A stretch of DNA of 38,839 nucleotides from Pseudoselenomonas ruminantium (GCA_902781305.1 CACZIV010000012.1:1-38839); one strand, 5' to 3'. Counted from the stretch's first letter, positions 15,402-23,682 are shown. Program-made: numbers and translations. Notes: a model not told the origin generated them from the sequence alone.

Positions 15402-15812
15402 TTATTCCTCCTTATCGGATAACTGATAGTTAATCTGAATGAGTCCGTGATAGCCGGTGGTCTGCTCCGGGAATGTCTCGATCATGTCAATCTGGGCATC
15501 CAGCACCGCAAATCCATCGACCTGCACTTTCTCCACGCCGTATTTCGATATCAGGTATGTGATATCGGATACAGCCTCATATACGGCCTGTTTTTCTTCC
15601 TCTGTCCCCCACACATTGACCGTCAATGAACAAAACCACTGGATACTGTTTTTTGTGTCCAGTGGTTTTGCCGTGATTGCATCAATTGTGATATAAGGGG
15701 TTATTACCTCTTCGGGAACTTGGCCATATACTTTTTTATCCTGCCCCATGGACAGGAGCTTATAAACGCCCATCTGCAGGGACACCGTGGGAACGTTCTT
15801 AATGACTCTCAC
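15402..15812 (-). CDS. tail terminator / tail completion protein (DUF3168-like)
   Basis: A 136-residue protein of the DUF3168 type that caps the tail tube and joins it to the head (compare lambda gpU and SPP1 gp17). Support comes from the N-terminal helix and PEEVITPYITID strand, a central WFCSLTVNVWGTEE strand, and the last strands HGLIQINYQL. It starts with GTG at 15812 after GGAGGTGCTGAAAG, overlapping the preceding gene by 14 bp. Confidence 0.85.
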   Translation of the reverse strand: MRVIKNVPTVSLQMGVYKLLSMGQDKKVYGQVPEEVITPYITIDAITAKPLDTKNSIQWFCSLTVNVWGTEEEKQAVYEAVSDITYLISKYGVEKVQVDGFAVLDAQIDMIETFPEQTTGYHGLIQINYQLSDKEE

Positions 15813-16263
15813 CTTTCAGCACCTCCTGCATAGCCGCCTCAATCTTGGGCTTATTCTCTTCTGCCGCCGGCTTCATGAAGGGCGCCTTGGGCATCTTGCC
15901 ATTATAGATATCACCTTTTACAAAGCCCGCCCATCCCATCGTGGGGTCGAAGCGGGGGAGTTTCAACGCCACTCGTTTCACTGGGCCGACAATACGGGGG
16001 GCGGTGCCGAACTCCACAAGATGGGAGTGTGGGGATGTTGACCTGACCACACCATAAGATCCACGGACTTCCTTCTTGATGCCCGTCTTGAGGTTCCCGG
16101 TAGTTCCATATGGCGCCAGACGAACGGCAGTCTCATAGGTTGACTGCACACCCTCAGCGATAACACGCTTGATGCCCTCTCTCGTGCTCTCATCATACTT
16201 GTTGATGTCAGCCGTGGCCTGATATGTGGCCTTATCAAGATTCATTTTGATAAAAGTCCCCAT
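15799..16263 (-). CDS. HK97 gp10-like head-tail joining protein
   Basis: A 154-residue protein of the HK97 gp10 family. The family signature is clear: an N-terminal helix, AVRLAPYGTTGNLKTGIKKE, then SHLVEFGTAPR, and finally KAPFMKPAAEENKPKIEAAM. It helps assemble or join the tail at the head interface. Start and preceding stop share one base (TGATG), as usual in this operon. Confidence 0.88.
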   Translation of the reverse strand: MGTFIKMNLDKATYQATADINKYDESTREGIKRVIAEGVQSTYETAVRLAPYGTTGNLKTGIKKEVRGSYGVVRSTSPHSHLVEFGTAPRIVGPVKRVALKLPRFDPTMGWAGFVKGDIYNGKMPKAPFMKPAAEENKPKIEAAMQEVLKGESH

Positions 16264-16589
16264 CAGGTATCAACCTCCACAGGCTTTGTTGTCAGTGTCA
16301 GCTGCGCTGGTTTCGAGGAATCAACATGCAGGATATTATACAGGCGGCCATCCAGCCGGACACGCCAGCCTTTATTAACATCCTCACGTTTCCTTATCGT
16401 GATGCCCTGCGTGATGATAACGGCATCGCCACTTCCCACGGCCGCTACTGCCTGGAACTTCGGAGCGTGAACCTGCGCCCATACCGTGGCCACCTCTGCC
16501 CAGTCCTTCTGCGGACCGAAGCCAACATCCTCGGAAACCACCGTGTACTGCAGCAGGGTGACTCTATGATTCAGTTTCCCGATAATCAT
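16263..16589 (-). CDS. head-tail adaptor / head closure protein (SPP1 gp16-like)
   Basis: A 108-residue protein matching the small head closure family: the opening GKLNHRVTLLQ, the central WAQVHAPKFQAV, and RVRLDGRLYNILHVD near the end are typical. It forms the ring under the connector that plugs the head. It overlaps the upstream connector gene as ATGA. Confidence 0.87.
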   Translation of the reverse strand: MIIGKLNHRVTLLQYTVVSEDVGFGPQKDWAEVATVWAQVHAPKFQAVAAVGSGDAVIITQGITIRKREDVNKGWRVRLDGRLYNILHVDSSKPAQLTLTTKPVEVDT

Positions 16590-16984
16590 CCATCATCACT
16601 CCCAGCTTCTGGCTCTGTCGATTCTGTCTCCCCCGGCTCTATTGGTTCATCGGGCTGTTGTGCATCGATAAGCGCCTGCAGTTCCTCTGCAGTCATATCG
16701 GTCTCATACTGCAACTGGTGCAGCATGGTCTCAACGATACGGCTATAGCTTTGAGGGGTCTCGCCCTCCAGATTGCGATTCTCGTAGAGGTCAGCAATCA
16801 ATGCCAGCTGTGTCATATCGCCCAGCTTCTCGCAGTCAGGCTTCAGCTGTACAATGAGCCGGTAGTTATCTACCGCCCCCGCAACAACAGCATAGGCCGT
16901 TGCCATCAGGCGTTCCAGCAAAGCATCCTCCGCATCGCTGTCAATACGGAGGTAAACCTTGACTTCGTTCAGCGTGATAGCCAT
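16586..16984 (-). CDS. head-tail connector protein (gp6-like)
   Basis: A 132-residue protein of the HK97 gp6/phage_connect family, mainly helical: LNEVKVYLRIDSDAEDALLERLM, then a Leu-rich helix with LALIADLYENRN. It should form a ring on the portal. The C-terminus has an acidic Glu/Pro tail of about 25 residues. It lies 14 bp downstream of the capsid gene. Confidence 0.88.
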   Translation of the reverse strand: MAITLNEVKVYLRIDSDAEDALLERLMATAYAVVAGAVDNYRLIVQLKPDCEKLGDMTQLALIADLYENRNLEGETPQSYSRIVETMLHQLQYETDMTAEELQALIDAQQPDEPIEPGETESTEPEAGSDDG

Positions 16985-16998
16985 GAGCTATCACCACC

Positions 16999-18153
16999 TT
17001 AGGACTTCGTGATGGTGTAAGCCTTGAGAGCGGCAGTATCGCAGGCCGTCAGGCCAAAGCGCTCAATCGCACGGATGAGGACGCTGTTCTTTTCAAAACC
17101 AGCTTCATCAGATGCCATGACCTCAACGCCCTTACGCTCGAAGAATGCCAGGTAATCGGACATGGAGCCGATATACATCGGAATTGTGGTCGTTGCGCTT
17201 GCACCAGAGCCCGTGGTGGTATTGGTCAGCACGCTGTTGGAGACAACAACGACTTCCTTGCCACGGAACCGATAAGTATCAGCGGCAGCAACATCCGGCA
17301 CCAGCAATGGGCGGTTCTGTGCATCTTCCAGTTCAGACATCCACTGGAAGCCGTCCTGATTCGTGAAAATCTTTGCATTGGCGTAGAATGCCGGATCGAG
17401 GTCTACATTGAGCGCCTTCATGAGATTCTTGTAGGTCGATACGCTCGTGGCGGTAAGCGTGCCAAGCTGGGTGACAATCTGCGCATTTTCGGTGTTGATA
17501 GCCATACGAGCGAAACGCTGACCGATAACATCCATGAGGTTGATGTCAGCATCCTGCAGAAGCTCACGGGATACCGGGATGATGTCGCCGTAGGAATCAA
17601 TGGTGTAGTTCAACTGGCCGAAGTTAATATCGCGCTTGTTGAGGCTGTTCAGCTCATCGAAGTTCGTGAGCGTACCAGTCTCAGCGCCAATCGTCGGGAA
17701 CTTGCCGCTGTTGCTATTGGCTGTACGCACAGAGCAATAGTTCTTCAGCTGGGTATAGGCACGGCGGAATTCCATCAGCTGGGAAATCTGCTCTTCCGGT
17801 ACGAGATAGCCGCCCTTTGCCGGCGTAGCTTCAACCTGTCCCGGCGTGCCTGCTGTGTTGAGGAATGCCATTTCCTCTTCATTCAACGTTTTGCCGAATA
17901 CCTGCTTATTGAAGATGCGGTTACGCATAACGGCATCGCTAACCTGCTTTTTATTCGTTGCCGGCGCCGCCTCTTTGATGAAGTTGGTGGCCTCGGCCTC
18001 TTCGATAGCCTTGGCGGTCTTGTAGTCGCGGATAGCGTCCTTCAGTTCATTAGCGACAGCAAACGCCTCGTCATACTGTTCAGCCGCCTGGAGCTGGTCA
18101 GCCTTCGCCTTCAGCTCGTCAACGACTTTCTTGAGTTCGTCAGATTTCTTCAT
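16999..18153 (-). CDS. major capsid protein (HK97 fold)
   Basis: A 384-residue HK97-type capsid protein. Residues 1-70 are a coiled coil acting as internal scaffold (delta domain), probably removed by the protease encoded upstream. The mature part begins in the 90s-100s, with GGYLVPEEQISQLMEF as the usual N-arm region, SGKFPTIG, and the later GDIIPVSRELLQDADINLMD. The start at 18153 follows GGAGAGATTCTCA and overlaps the protease gene by 14 bp. Confidence 0.93.
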   Translation of the reverse strand: MKKSDELKKVVDELKAKADQLQAAEQYDEAFAVANELKDAIRDYKTAKAIEEAEATNFIKEAAPATNKKQVSDAVMRNRIFNKQVFGKTLNEEEMAFLNTAGTPGQVEATPAKGGYLVPEEQISQLMEFRRAYTQLKNYCSVRTANSNSGKFPTIGAETGTLTNFDELNSLNKRDINFGQLNYTIDSYGDIIPVSRELLQDADINLMDVIGQRFARMAINTENAQIVTQLGTLTATSVSTYKNLMKALNVDLDPAFYANAKIFTNQDGFQWMSELEDAQNRPLLVPDVAAADTYRFRGKEVVVVSNSVLTNTTTGSGASATTTIPMYIGSMSDYLAFFERKGVEVMASDEAGFEKNSVLIRAIERFGLTACDTAALKAYTITKS

Positions 18154-18898
18154 TGAGAATCTCTCCTTCCATAATTGCGAGCTGAATAGCAGCCCTTACT
18201 TTGTAATTATCTGCATCCTGCGGCTCAGGCGTCGGCTCCTGTTTCGGAGTTACCGGCTTCCTGTCCGCAAAGTTGATGCCCTTTGGCATGTTCTTGAACT
18301 TGACGAGGCCACTGGCACATGCAGCAGTCTGCGTCGCTTCGAGCAGTTCAATATTGAAAAGCTCTGCAGCATCCGCGCCCGTCAGCCAGGTGGTGTCCTC
18401 CACCATCTGATGAATCTGCTCATCCGTTACCCCCTCACGGGCGGCATTGCGATAAGTAGTTTCTAGCCCCTCCTGCAATACATCCAGCGCATCTACGACC
18501 TTCTGGAAGTCATTGGCATCACCAGCGGCATAGGTGCTGGGCTTATGAATCATCAGATAGGCATTGGATGGAATCTTTCGCTCGTCAGCGGCAAAGAAAA
18601 TCTGCGTCGCAATCGAGCAAGCCCATCCATCCACAACGGCAGTCGTCTTCCCTTTGTGACGAGCAATCATATTGGCGATTGCTACACCAGCAGGTACGCT
18701 CCCACCGTCTGAATTGATATAGATAGTAAGCGGTGCATTATCATCAATGGCATCCAGCTGTTCTTTGACAGCCTTCGGCCACTCATAACCTGTACCATTA
18801 TCCCCCCAGGCTTCAAAATAGCCACCCGTTTCATCATCAACAATGGCACCACTGATATACATCTCCGCACTATCTGCACTATTTTTGATTTTCAGCAT
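18140..18898 (-). CDS. ClpP-type prohead maturation protease
   Basis: A 252-residue serine protease of the ClpP/S14-like group used by HK97-type phages to cleave the capsid scaffold. Visible marks are NSDGGSVPAG (62-71), catalytic Ser95 in GWACSIAT and His118 in YLMIHKP. The C-terminal 60 residues are a Pro/Glu-rich linker and a short helix. ATG at 18898 follows AAGGAGGTGACGACA; an earlier GTG at 18907 lies inside that ribosome site. It overlaps the portal gene by 20 bp. Confidence 0.9.
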   Translation of the reverse strand: MLKIKNSADSAEMYISGAIVDDETGGYFEAWGDNGTGYEWPKAVKEQLDAIDDNAPLTIYINSDGGSVPAGVAIANMIARHKGKTTAVVDGWACSIATQIFFAADERKIPSNAYLMIHKPSTYAAGDANDFQKVVDALDVLQEGLETTYRNAAREGVTDEQIHQMVEDTTWLTGADAAELFNIELLEATQTAACASGLVKFKNMPKGINFADRKPVTPKQEPTPEPQDADNYKVRAAIQLAIMEGEILNEEI

Positions 18899-20135
18899 TG
18901 TCGTCACCTCCTTCCGCTGATTGATTTACTCTTGCCATGTAGGCAAGCCCCACATCCTCCAGCTTCACATAGGAGCCGTTGACGATGTGAACATCGCCGC
19001 CCACCGTAGGCGGCATATCCAGCTTGCTTCGGGCCTCGTTTGGCGAATATATTGCTGACGTGACCATTTTTTGCAGTACATCTGCCTGCTGTGTGGGATC
19101 GCCACGCAGGATTGTCCAAACATTGAACTTGAAGCCCAGGCCCGCCCGCTGTTCCTTGGTTGTCAATAGCTTTCGATTGAATTCCTGCTCATAGAGCGTA
19201 ATGTTATACAAAAGCGTGTTGACATAGAAGCTAAGGCTTTGCGCTGCACTGTTCGCATAGCTTGACTTGCTGTAATCATTGAGCTGGTTCGGCTGGATGC
19301 CAAAAGCCGCAGCTACCTGCAAAGCATTGTACTTCTTCAGTTCATAGAACTGGGAGTCCGTCAACTTAAGGTCAAGCGTCTGAATGTCATATCCGACGGG
19401 CAAAGTGATGAGCCGCCGGCCTTCATCCCGGGCCTGCTTATCAATCTGCTTGAGCATGACTTTCTGCTGCTCCCTCGACAGGTCACCCACATACTTGACC
19501 ACGGCATTGGCTGTGAGGCCCTTCTGGTACAGGTCATTGAGGAAAGCCTGCGATGCCTTGGAACCAGCCATATTGGTGGCAAGGATTTCCCTCACGGACT
19601 TCCCAGCCAGCCCCGAGCGGTCTGTCACCCATGATTTAACGTGAAGCACATCCTCCGGATCCAGCCAGTAGGACTTCCCGCTGCGCTCATCCGTGTAATA
19701 GTAGGTGTACTTGCGCTGAGTGAAGGCATCGGTATTATTTACCCAAATCTGCACCATTCTGGGGTCAAGCGGATAAATGCCCGTGATTTTCCCGTTCATC
19801 CGCTCCACATATGCGTAAGCATTGCCGAAATGGTTCCGGCAAAACTCCATATAAGTGAAAAACTGAATCGGCGTATAGACAGGATTCGGCGATACCGAAA
19901 GGAATTGTGCTGTTTCATGGTCCGTCACCCGCTTTTTATCCTCACTCATAAGGTATATTGGCATCTTTCCCAATGCTTCAGACAAGGTTTTCAAACAGGT
20001 AAAATAGGTGATTTCCGACAAGTCTGGGCCATATTGTGATGCCGAACCACCAAAAAACAGCTCATTGATGTCGGAAAGACTCATTGAGCTGCTCTCATTA
20101 GCAAAGTATGATTTTATTTTCGCGAATAGTTTCAT
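18879..20135 (-). CDS. portal protein (HK97 type)
   Basis: A 418-residue portal protein, the dodecameric ring for DNA entry and exit. Typical stretches are YGPDLSEITYFTCLKTLSEALGK style N-terminal helices, WLDPEDVLHVKSW, FGIQPNQLNDY, and FNVWTILRGDPTQQADVLQKM near the C-terminus. The ATG follows the TerL stop directly (TAAATG), so translation is probably coupled. Confidence 0.92.
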   Translation of the reverse strand: MKLFAKIKSYFANESSSMSLSDINELFFGGSASQYGPDLSEITYFTCLKTLSEALGKMPIYLMSEDKKRVTDHETAQFLSVSPNPVYTPIQFFTYMEFCRNHFGNAYAYVERMNGKITGIYPLDPRMVQIWVNNTDAFTQRKYTYYYTDERSGKSYWLDPEDVLHVKSWVTDRSGLAGKSVREILATNMAGSKASQAFLNDLYQKGLTANAVVKYVGDLSREQQKVMLKQIDKQARDEGRRLITLPVGYDIQTLDLKLTDSQFYELKKYNALQVAAAFGIQPNQLNDYSKSSYANSAAQSLSFYVNTLLYNITLYEQEFNRKLLTTKEQRAGLGFKFNVWTILRGDPTQQADVLQKMVTSAIYSPNEARSKLDMPPTVGGDVHIVNGSYVKLEDVGLAYMARVNQSAEGGDDNAENQK

Positions 20136-21875
20136 TTACTCACCTTCATTCAAGGAATCCAGCCATATCTGGAATGCTTCCTCGCCACTGGGGCTGTTGT
20201 TCTGCTTCGACACAAACCAAACTTTCCAGGCATCCACAATGGCGTCTATGGGGTCGATTCGGTTCGTCTGTGTCATTTTATCTACTTTAATTTCTCCGAA
20301 GCTGTTCGGCTCCGATACGATAGCATTGGCAGCACTCCATGACAAGAGCGCATTGTTTTTGTCGTAGCTGACCTGCCCAGCCTTGACCGACAGTGCAAAG
20401 TCCTTCGTCGGGTCATTGAGTGAACGGGCGGACTGCTTAACCTCGGTAATATCGCAATCCAGCACCTCATCGAGGTCGCCTAAAAACGCTGCGGCATTAT
20501 GCGCATCATATCCACAACCGATAATACGGATATTGTACTGCTCAATGATTCGCTTCAGGTCAGCGATAATGTACTTGTAATCCGTTTTGATGCCATACAT
20601 CCCACTGGTCAGTGTGATAAGCCCCTGATTCTTCCACACACCATACGGCGCGTCATCGGATTTGATATGCTCTGCCAGTCGCAGCTCCGGCATATAACTG
20701 TGGGACCAGATATATACATTGTCATTCGTCAGCGGAAACAACAAAGCAATGCTCGTTAAGTCACCGCCGCTTGACAGGTCAATGCCAAGAAATGCATCGC
20801 GGGCGGTCATATCTGCGATGGTCTTATCACTGCCGCCCAGCTTCCATGCCGCAAGGTCAAGAAGCGCGCCGCCTGTATAAGTTACCCACTCATTTAACGT
20901 TTTGGTCTTGAAATTGACCAATTCCTCGCCCTGTTTCTCCTTGGCGTCAATCGCCTTGGAGGCAACTACCTTGAGCTTTTCTTCATCCAGCGTGACATCA
21001 TCCGGCAGGAACAACTTAAGCGGATTTGATTTTGCCCAATTCTCCCGCTTCCAGATATCATCATCCTCATCCATTTCAGCTATGTATACAAAGAGCGAAT
21101 CCTTCTGAACTACGCCCTCCAATACTTTTTTGCAGAACTGATACTGTTCATAGCATGGTGATTTCAGATTGAATCCGCTCGTTGTAATCGCTATCGTCAA
21201 CGCATTTTTGACCATATCCTGCCCGTCCATCATCAGCTTATACATCTGATTGGTCGGATGGGCATGATATTCATCAACTATTGCCAGGATAGTACGGAAG
21301 CCATCTGCACTTTTGGTATCACGCCCAATGGCTTTGATTGTGGTGCCGGTTACCCGGCTTGTAATGGTCTTATCGTAAGTCTTGATTTTGTAGAGCTCAG
21401 CAAGGTCTTTATCGGATTCGATAAACTTACGAACTTCATCCCAGACGATGTTTGCCTGATCCTGTTTTGTGGCTGTGCAGAATATGCGGCCATACTGGTA
21501 TCCGCCAAAGGTGGCGAAGTCATTGGCAAGAGCACCGGCTAAGAATGATTTGCCATTCTGCCGTCCTACCTGAACATAAGCCTCACGGAATCGGCGAATA
21601 TCTGACCGCTTGCGCCGCCATCCAAAAAGTGAACCAATGATGAAGTTCTGGAAGCCGCGAGTCTTTAGCGCATGAGCTTCGCCTTCGCCGATGGTCAGTG
21701 TGTTGGCAATATCAATATGCCGTTCTGCTTCCGCCACATCAAAAATCCATTCAGATGACTTATTCTTCATGTCATTGATGTGGCGTTCCGCTGCCAACCG
21801 TTCTGACCGACCACAAATCCGCTTACCACTCAGCACCAGCTTGGCATATTCTGTGGTTCTATCCATTCGAACCAT
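20136..21875 (-). CDS. terminase large subunit
   Basis: A 579-residue packaging motor of the Terminase_1 type. Walker A is GRQNGKS at 104-110, and Walker B with catalytic Glu is LAIVDEYHAH (Asp202, Glu203). A coupling motif, TITTSG-like (AITTSGFN), follows. The C-terminal nuclease domain begins near residue 360 with FLGIDLSSGGDLTS, whose Asp residues should bind metal. Two ATGs (21875 and 21866) are possible starts; neither has a strong ribosome site and both overlap the small subunit stop, so coupling is likely. Confidence 0.93.
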   Translation of the reverse strand: MVRMDRTTEYAKLVLSGKRICGRSERLAAERHINDMKNKSSEWIFDVAEAERHIDIANTLTIGEGEAHALKTRGFQNFIIGSLFGWRRKRSDIRRFREAYVQVGRQNGKSFLAGALANDFATFGGYQYGRIFCTATKQDQANIVWDEVRKFIESDKDLAELYKIKTYDKTITSRVTGTTIKAIGRDTKSADGFRTILAIVDEYHAHPTNQMYKLMMDGQDMVKNALTIAITTSGFNLKSPCYEQYQFCKKVLEGVVQKDSLFVYIAEMDEDDDIWKRENWAKSNPLKLFLPDDVTLDEEKLKVVASKAIDAKEKQGEELVNFKTKTLNEWVTYTGGALLDLAAWKLGGSDKTIADMTARDAFLGIDLSSGGDLTSIALLFPLTNDNVYIWSHSYMPELRLAEHIKSDDAPYGVWKNQGLITLTSGMYGIKTDYKYIIADLKRIIEQYNIRIIGCGYDAHNAAAFLGDLDEVLDCDITEVKQSARSLNDPTKDFALSVKAGQVSYDKNNALLSWSAANAIVSEPNSFGEIKVDKMTQTNRIDPIDAIVDAWKVWFVSKQNNSPSGEEAFQIWLDSLNEGE

Positions 21876-22338
21876 CGCCCAGGAACTTGATGAACTTGTT
21901 CACAGTCTTCTCTTCCTTGACTGGCGTGATAAGCTTCAGCCGATCCGTAACGGCCAGCCCCAGCTTTGCTGAGCAAGAGAAGATATTTTTTGCCGACTGA
22001 TTAAGGATTGATACCCACGGCGAAGGCATCGCATATCCCTTATCCGTCGTGATGACATGGCCATGCAAGGATAACTGAGTCGATGCCTCGATATATCGGT
22101 TGTAGTTGTCCGCATAAACGGCCAGTACCGACAAATCCAAATTGTCGAGCATCCCCAGCTCCGCAGCATTCCTGCAAACCCGCTCAAATTCGAGGGCGGC
22201 TTTATCTGGGAGCCAGTCCGGAGCTCTCAACTCATCACGGCTAACCTTCAGAACCTTTTCGCCCTCAGCGCGGGCGGCTTTTTGTGCCTTGCTGATGTTG
22301 CCCGTTGACATTGCAATTACTTTTCTAGGTCGTCCCAT
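21859..22338 (-). CDS. terminase small subunit (P27 family)
   Basis: A 159-residue DNA-recognition subunit. Family marks are the basic N-terminus (GRPRKV), RAPDWLPDKAALEFERVCRN and the YNRYIEAS...G.V.TTDKGY..PSPW sequence of P27-type small subunits. It binds the packaging site and loads the large subunit. The start follows GGGGAGGTTTAAGAA. Confidence 0.92.
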   Translation of the reverse strand: MGRPRKVIAMSTGNISKAQKAARAEGEKVLKVSRDELRAPDWLPDKAALEFERVCRNAAELGMLDNLDLSVLAVYADNYNRYIEASTQLSLHGHVITTDKGYAMPSPWVSILNQSAKNIFSCSAKLGLAVTDRLKLITPVKEEKTVNKFIKFLGDGSNG

Positions 22339-22402
22339 TTCTTAAACCTCCCCTCATGTTTTTTGGCGTTTCTTCGCAAGAAAAGAGGCCATGCGGTTCT
22401 AT

Positions 22403-22441
22403 GTTTTTTGAGTCAAAACTTTTTTGACCACCCCGGGGCCA
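22403..22441. other. candidate packaging (cos) region
   Basis: Between the HNH and small terminase genes is a 100-bp non-coding stretch. It holds a perfect inverted repeat, GTCAAAA (22412-22418) and TTTTGAC (22422-22428) with 3-nt loop, followed directly by the GC palindrome core CCCCGGGG in CACCCCGGGGCC. HK97-type phages with an HNH gene beside a P27 terminase often have cos close by. The position and GC core fit; no cleavage site can be proven from sequence. Confidence 0.35.
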
Positions 22442-22861
22442 TCACTCTTCCAAATTTTCTTCTGCGTCCATCCGAATTCTGTAGAGCCGCATCATCATTT
22501 CACGTTTTTCGCGCTCACCTTTGCCATACTCCGCATGAATCATCTGATGTGTCTTGTCGGATACATAAATGATATTCCTGCCATCCAGGCGAAGGTCGGG
22601 GCGCTCGTCAACCGGCGCAATGTGATGTGCAATTCTCCCCTGCTGAATCCGTCCTTTGTAATATCTAAGATACTCATCCGTATAACCAGCGCGTGAGGCT
22701 ACAGCCTGCTGCAGAAGCTTCCAGCTCTTACTATGATAAAACGATGCTGACTCGCGGTTCCGATGTTCACAATCATATTCACGCTGGCGTTCAGCTTCGC
22801 ATGGACATTGCCCACCCTGCTGAATGACTCGGCCACACCTGCCGCATATCTTTGTCAGCAT
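22442..22861 (-). CDS. HNH endonuclease of the packaging module
   Basis: A 139-residue HNH nuclease. The N-terminal zinc ribbon is CGRCG...CPC (Cys6, Cys9, Cys19, Cys21). The HNH motif is visible as His79-His80, Asn96 and His105 (IAHHIAPV, then GRNIIYVSDKTHQMIH). Such proteins next to terminases are needed for cleavage at cos in HK97-like phages. The start at 22861 follows GGAGGCGTGAAAA. It lies downstream of the terminator at 22891-22914. Confidence 0.9.
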   Translation of the reverse strand: MLTKICGRCGRVIQQGGQCPCEAERQREYDCEHRNRESASFYHSKSWKLLQQAVASRAGYTDEYLRYYKGRIQQGRIAHHIAPVDERPDLRLDGRNIIYVSDKTHQMIHAEYGKGEREKREMMMRLYRIRMDAEENLEE

Positions 22862-22882
22862 TTTTCACGCCTCCATCTGTGT

Positions 22883-22895
22883 TGCATTAGAAAAG
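22883..22895. repeat. 13-bp direct repeat flanking the small cassette (copy 1)
   Basis: TGCATTAGAAAAG occurs here and again at 23578-23590, in the same orientation and 695 bp apart. Each copy forms the 3' edge of a leftward terminator. The two copies bracket the 22.9-23.5 kb small-gene cassette. Confidence 0.6.
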
Positions 22896-22914
22896 GCACT
22901 GCCGAAGCAATGCC
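22891..22914 (-). terminator. terminator with UUCG loop
   Basis: Arms 22895-22902 and 22907-22914 pair over 8 bp (one G-U) with a TTCG tetraloop on the minus strand, followed by TTTTCT. It ends the three-gene cassette before the HNH gene. Confidence 0.85.
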
Positions 22915-22922
22915 CATTCCTG

Positions 22923-23126
22923 TTATTCTTCTAATTTCTCCAAAGCCTTTATGCAGGCTTCTTTGTTGCCATGCTTTACCATCTGCTCAAAGCGTTTGAT
23001 AATCTCCCATTCATCATCATAGGCTCTTAGCTGCCTAGGCTTGCGTGTTCCCTCCGGTTTCGTTGCGCCCTTTGGTCTGCCTGCACCCTCACGTTTTCCA
23101 CCTCTGGTGCTTTTACTCTCTGCCAT
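22923..23126 (-). CDS. small basic protein, unknown function
   Basis: A 67-residue protein with an N-terminus dominated by Lys, Arg and Gly (RGGKREGAGRPKGATK), an AT-hook-like GRPKG, then a helical C-terminus (EWEIIKRFEQMVKHG..EACIKALEKLEE). Such proteins are common in Bacillota phages near terminase and probably bind nucleic acid, but I know no function. The start follows GGAGGGATAAGA and overlaps the previous gene by 14 bp. It is the last gene of the cassette between 23537 and 22891. Confidence 0.75.
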   Translation of the reverse strand: MAESKSTRGGKREGAGRPKGATKPEGTRKPRQLRAYDDEWEIIKRFEQMVKHGNKEACIKALEKLEE

Positions 23127-23304
23127 TCTTATCCCTCCCTACAATCAGATATAATGGCCAATATATGACCATTAACACAATCCATCCACGCTCTAGCCAG
23201 ATGCCTAGTTCTGATGTTGGAGGTCTAAGGATAAGCATTAAGCCCACCATCAATGTAGTAAATAACATTGCTCTCATGTCGTTGTCGTGATAGAATATAG
23301 GCAA
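23113..23304 (-). CDS. small two-helix membrane protein
   Basis: An unrecognised protein of up to 63 residues with two hydrophobic segments (about residues 11-27 and 40-55) and a short basic end. The start is unclear: TTG at 23304 has GGAAG about 10 nt upstream, whereas ATG at 23277 has no ribosome site. It follows the 48-codon gene, mirroring the order in the 1.1-1.5 kb cassette (cationic peptide, then two-helix protein). Confidence 0.55.
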   Translation of the reverse strand: MPIFYHDNDMRAMLFTTLMVGLMLILRPPTSELGIWLERGWIVLMVIYWPLYLIVGRDKNGRE

Positions 23305-23341
23305 GAGAAGGAATCTTCCTTGATTCCCTCCCTCGCTCTGA

Positions 23342-23488
23342 TTACTTCCTAGCGTGTCGACCGCCTTTCAGAAGTTTTCGGAGCTTTTCTTTTGCCCAAA
23401 TCAGTAGTTTTACAATTTTGATTATCGCTTCGCATCCTGCGACGAATAACACAATGTTTTCAACTACTTCTTTCATTTGTTCTACCAC
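23342..23488 (-). CDS. 48-residue amphipathic, cationic peptide
   Basis: A short gene starting at GTG 23488 seven bases after AGGAGG (AGGAGGTGAGATA). The peptide opens MVEQMKEVVENIVLFV, has a hydrophobic helix (about 10-31) with CEAIIKIVKLLIW, and ends in a basic segment (KEKLRKLLKGGRHARK). It is the first gene after a consensus promoter (23509-23537). The shape suggests a membrane-binding peptide; type I toxin-like, holin-like or regulatory roles are all possible. The strong promoter and ribosome site make translation likely. Confidence 0.65.
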   Translation of the reverse strand: MVEQMKEVVENIVLFVAGCEAIIKIVKLLIWAKEKLRKLLKGGRHARK

Positions 23489-23508
23489 TATCTCACCTCC
23501 TTGATTAT

Positions 23509-23537
23509 ATTATACTGTATTATTGATATTTTGTCAA
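23509..23537 (-). promoter_or_regulatory. perfect consensus sigma-70 promoter
   Basis: On the minus strand TTGACA (23537-23532) and TATAAT (23514-23509) are both perfect and exactly 17 bp apart. It lies 20 bp upstream of the 48-codon gene and should be strong and constitutive unless repressed. Terminators at 23585-23611 and 23683-23699 insulate it from the early operon. Confidence 0.85.
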
Positions 23538-23577
23538 TACATTTAATCTAATCAAGGGGGATTTTTTCAATTGCAAC

Positions 23578-23590
23578 TGCATTAGAAAAG
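23578..23590. repeat. 13-bp direct repeat flanking the small cassette (copy 2)
   Basis: This is the second copy of TGCATTAGAAAAG, matching 22883-22895 exactly. It overlaps the 3' edge of the terminator at 23585-23611. Confidence 0.6.
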
Positions 23591-23611
23591 ACCGCCCATA
23601 ACAGACGGTCT
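23585..23611 (-). terminator. second terminator between early genes and cassette
   Basis: Arms 23589-23596 and 23604-23611 pair over 8 bp (one G-U) around a 7-nt loop, followed by TTTTCT on the minus strand. Its loop sequence resembles that of the terminator at 1085-1112. Confidence 0.8.
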
Positions 23612-23682
23612 CTCTGAGAACTGAAATATCTTAGGGGATTTCATAAATTCCACAGTAATAGCATACCACGGTTTTTGTCTAT

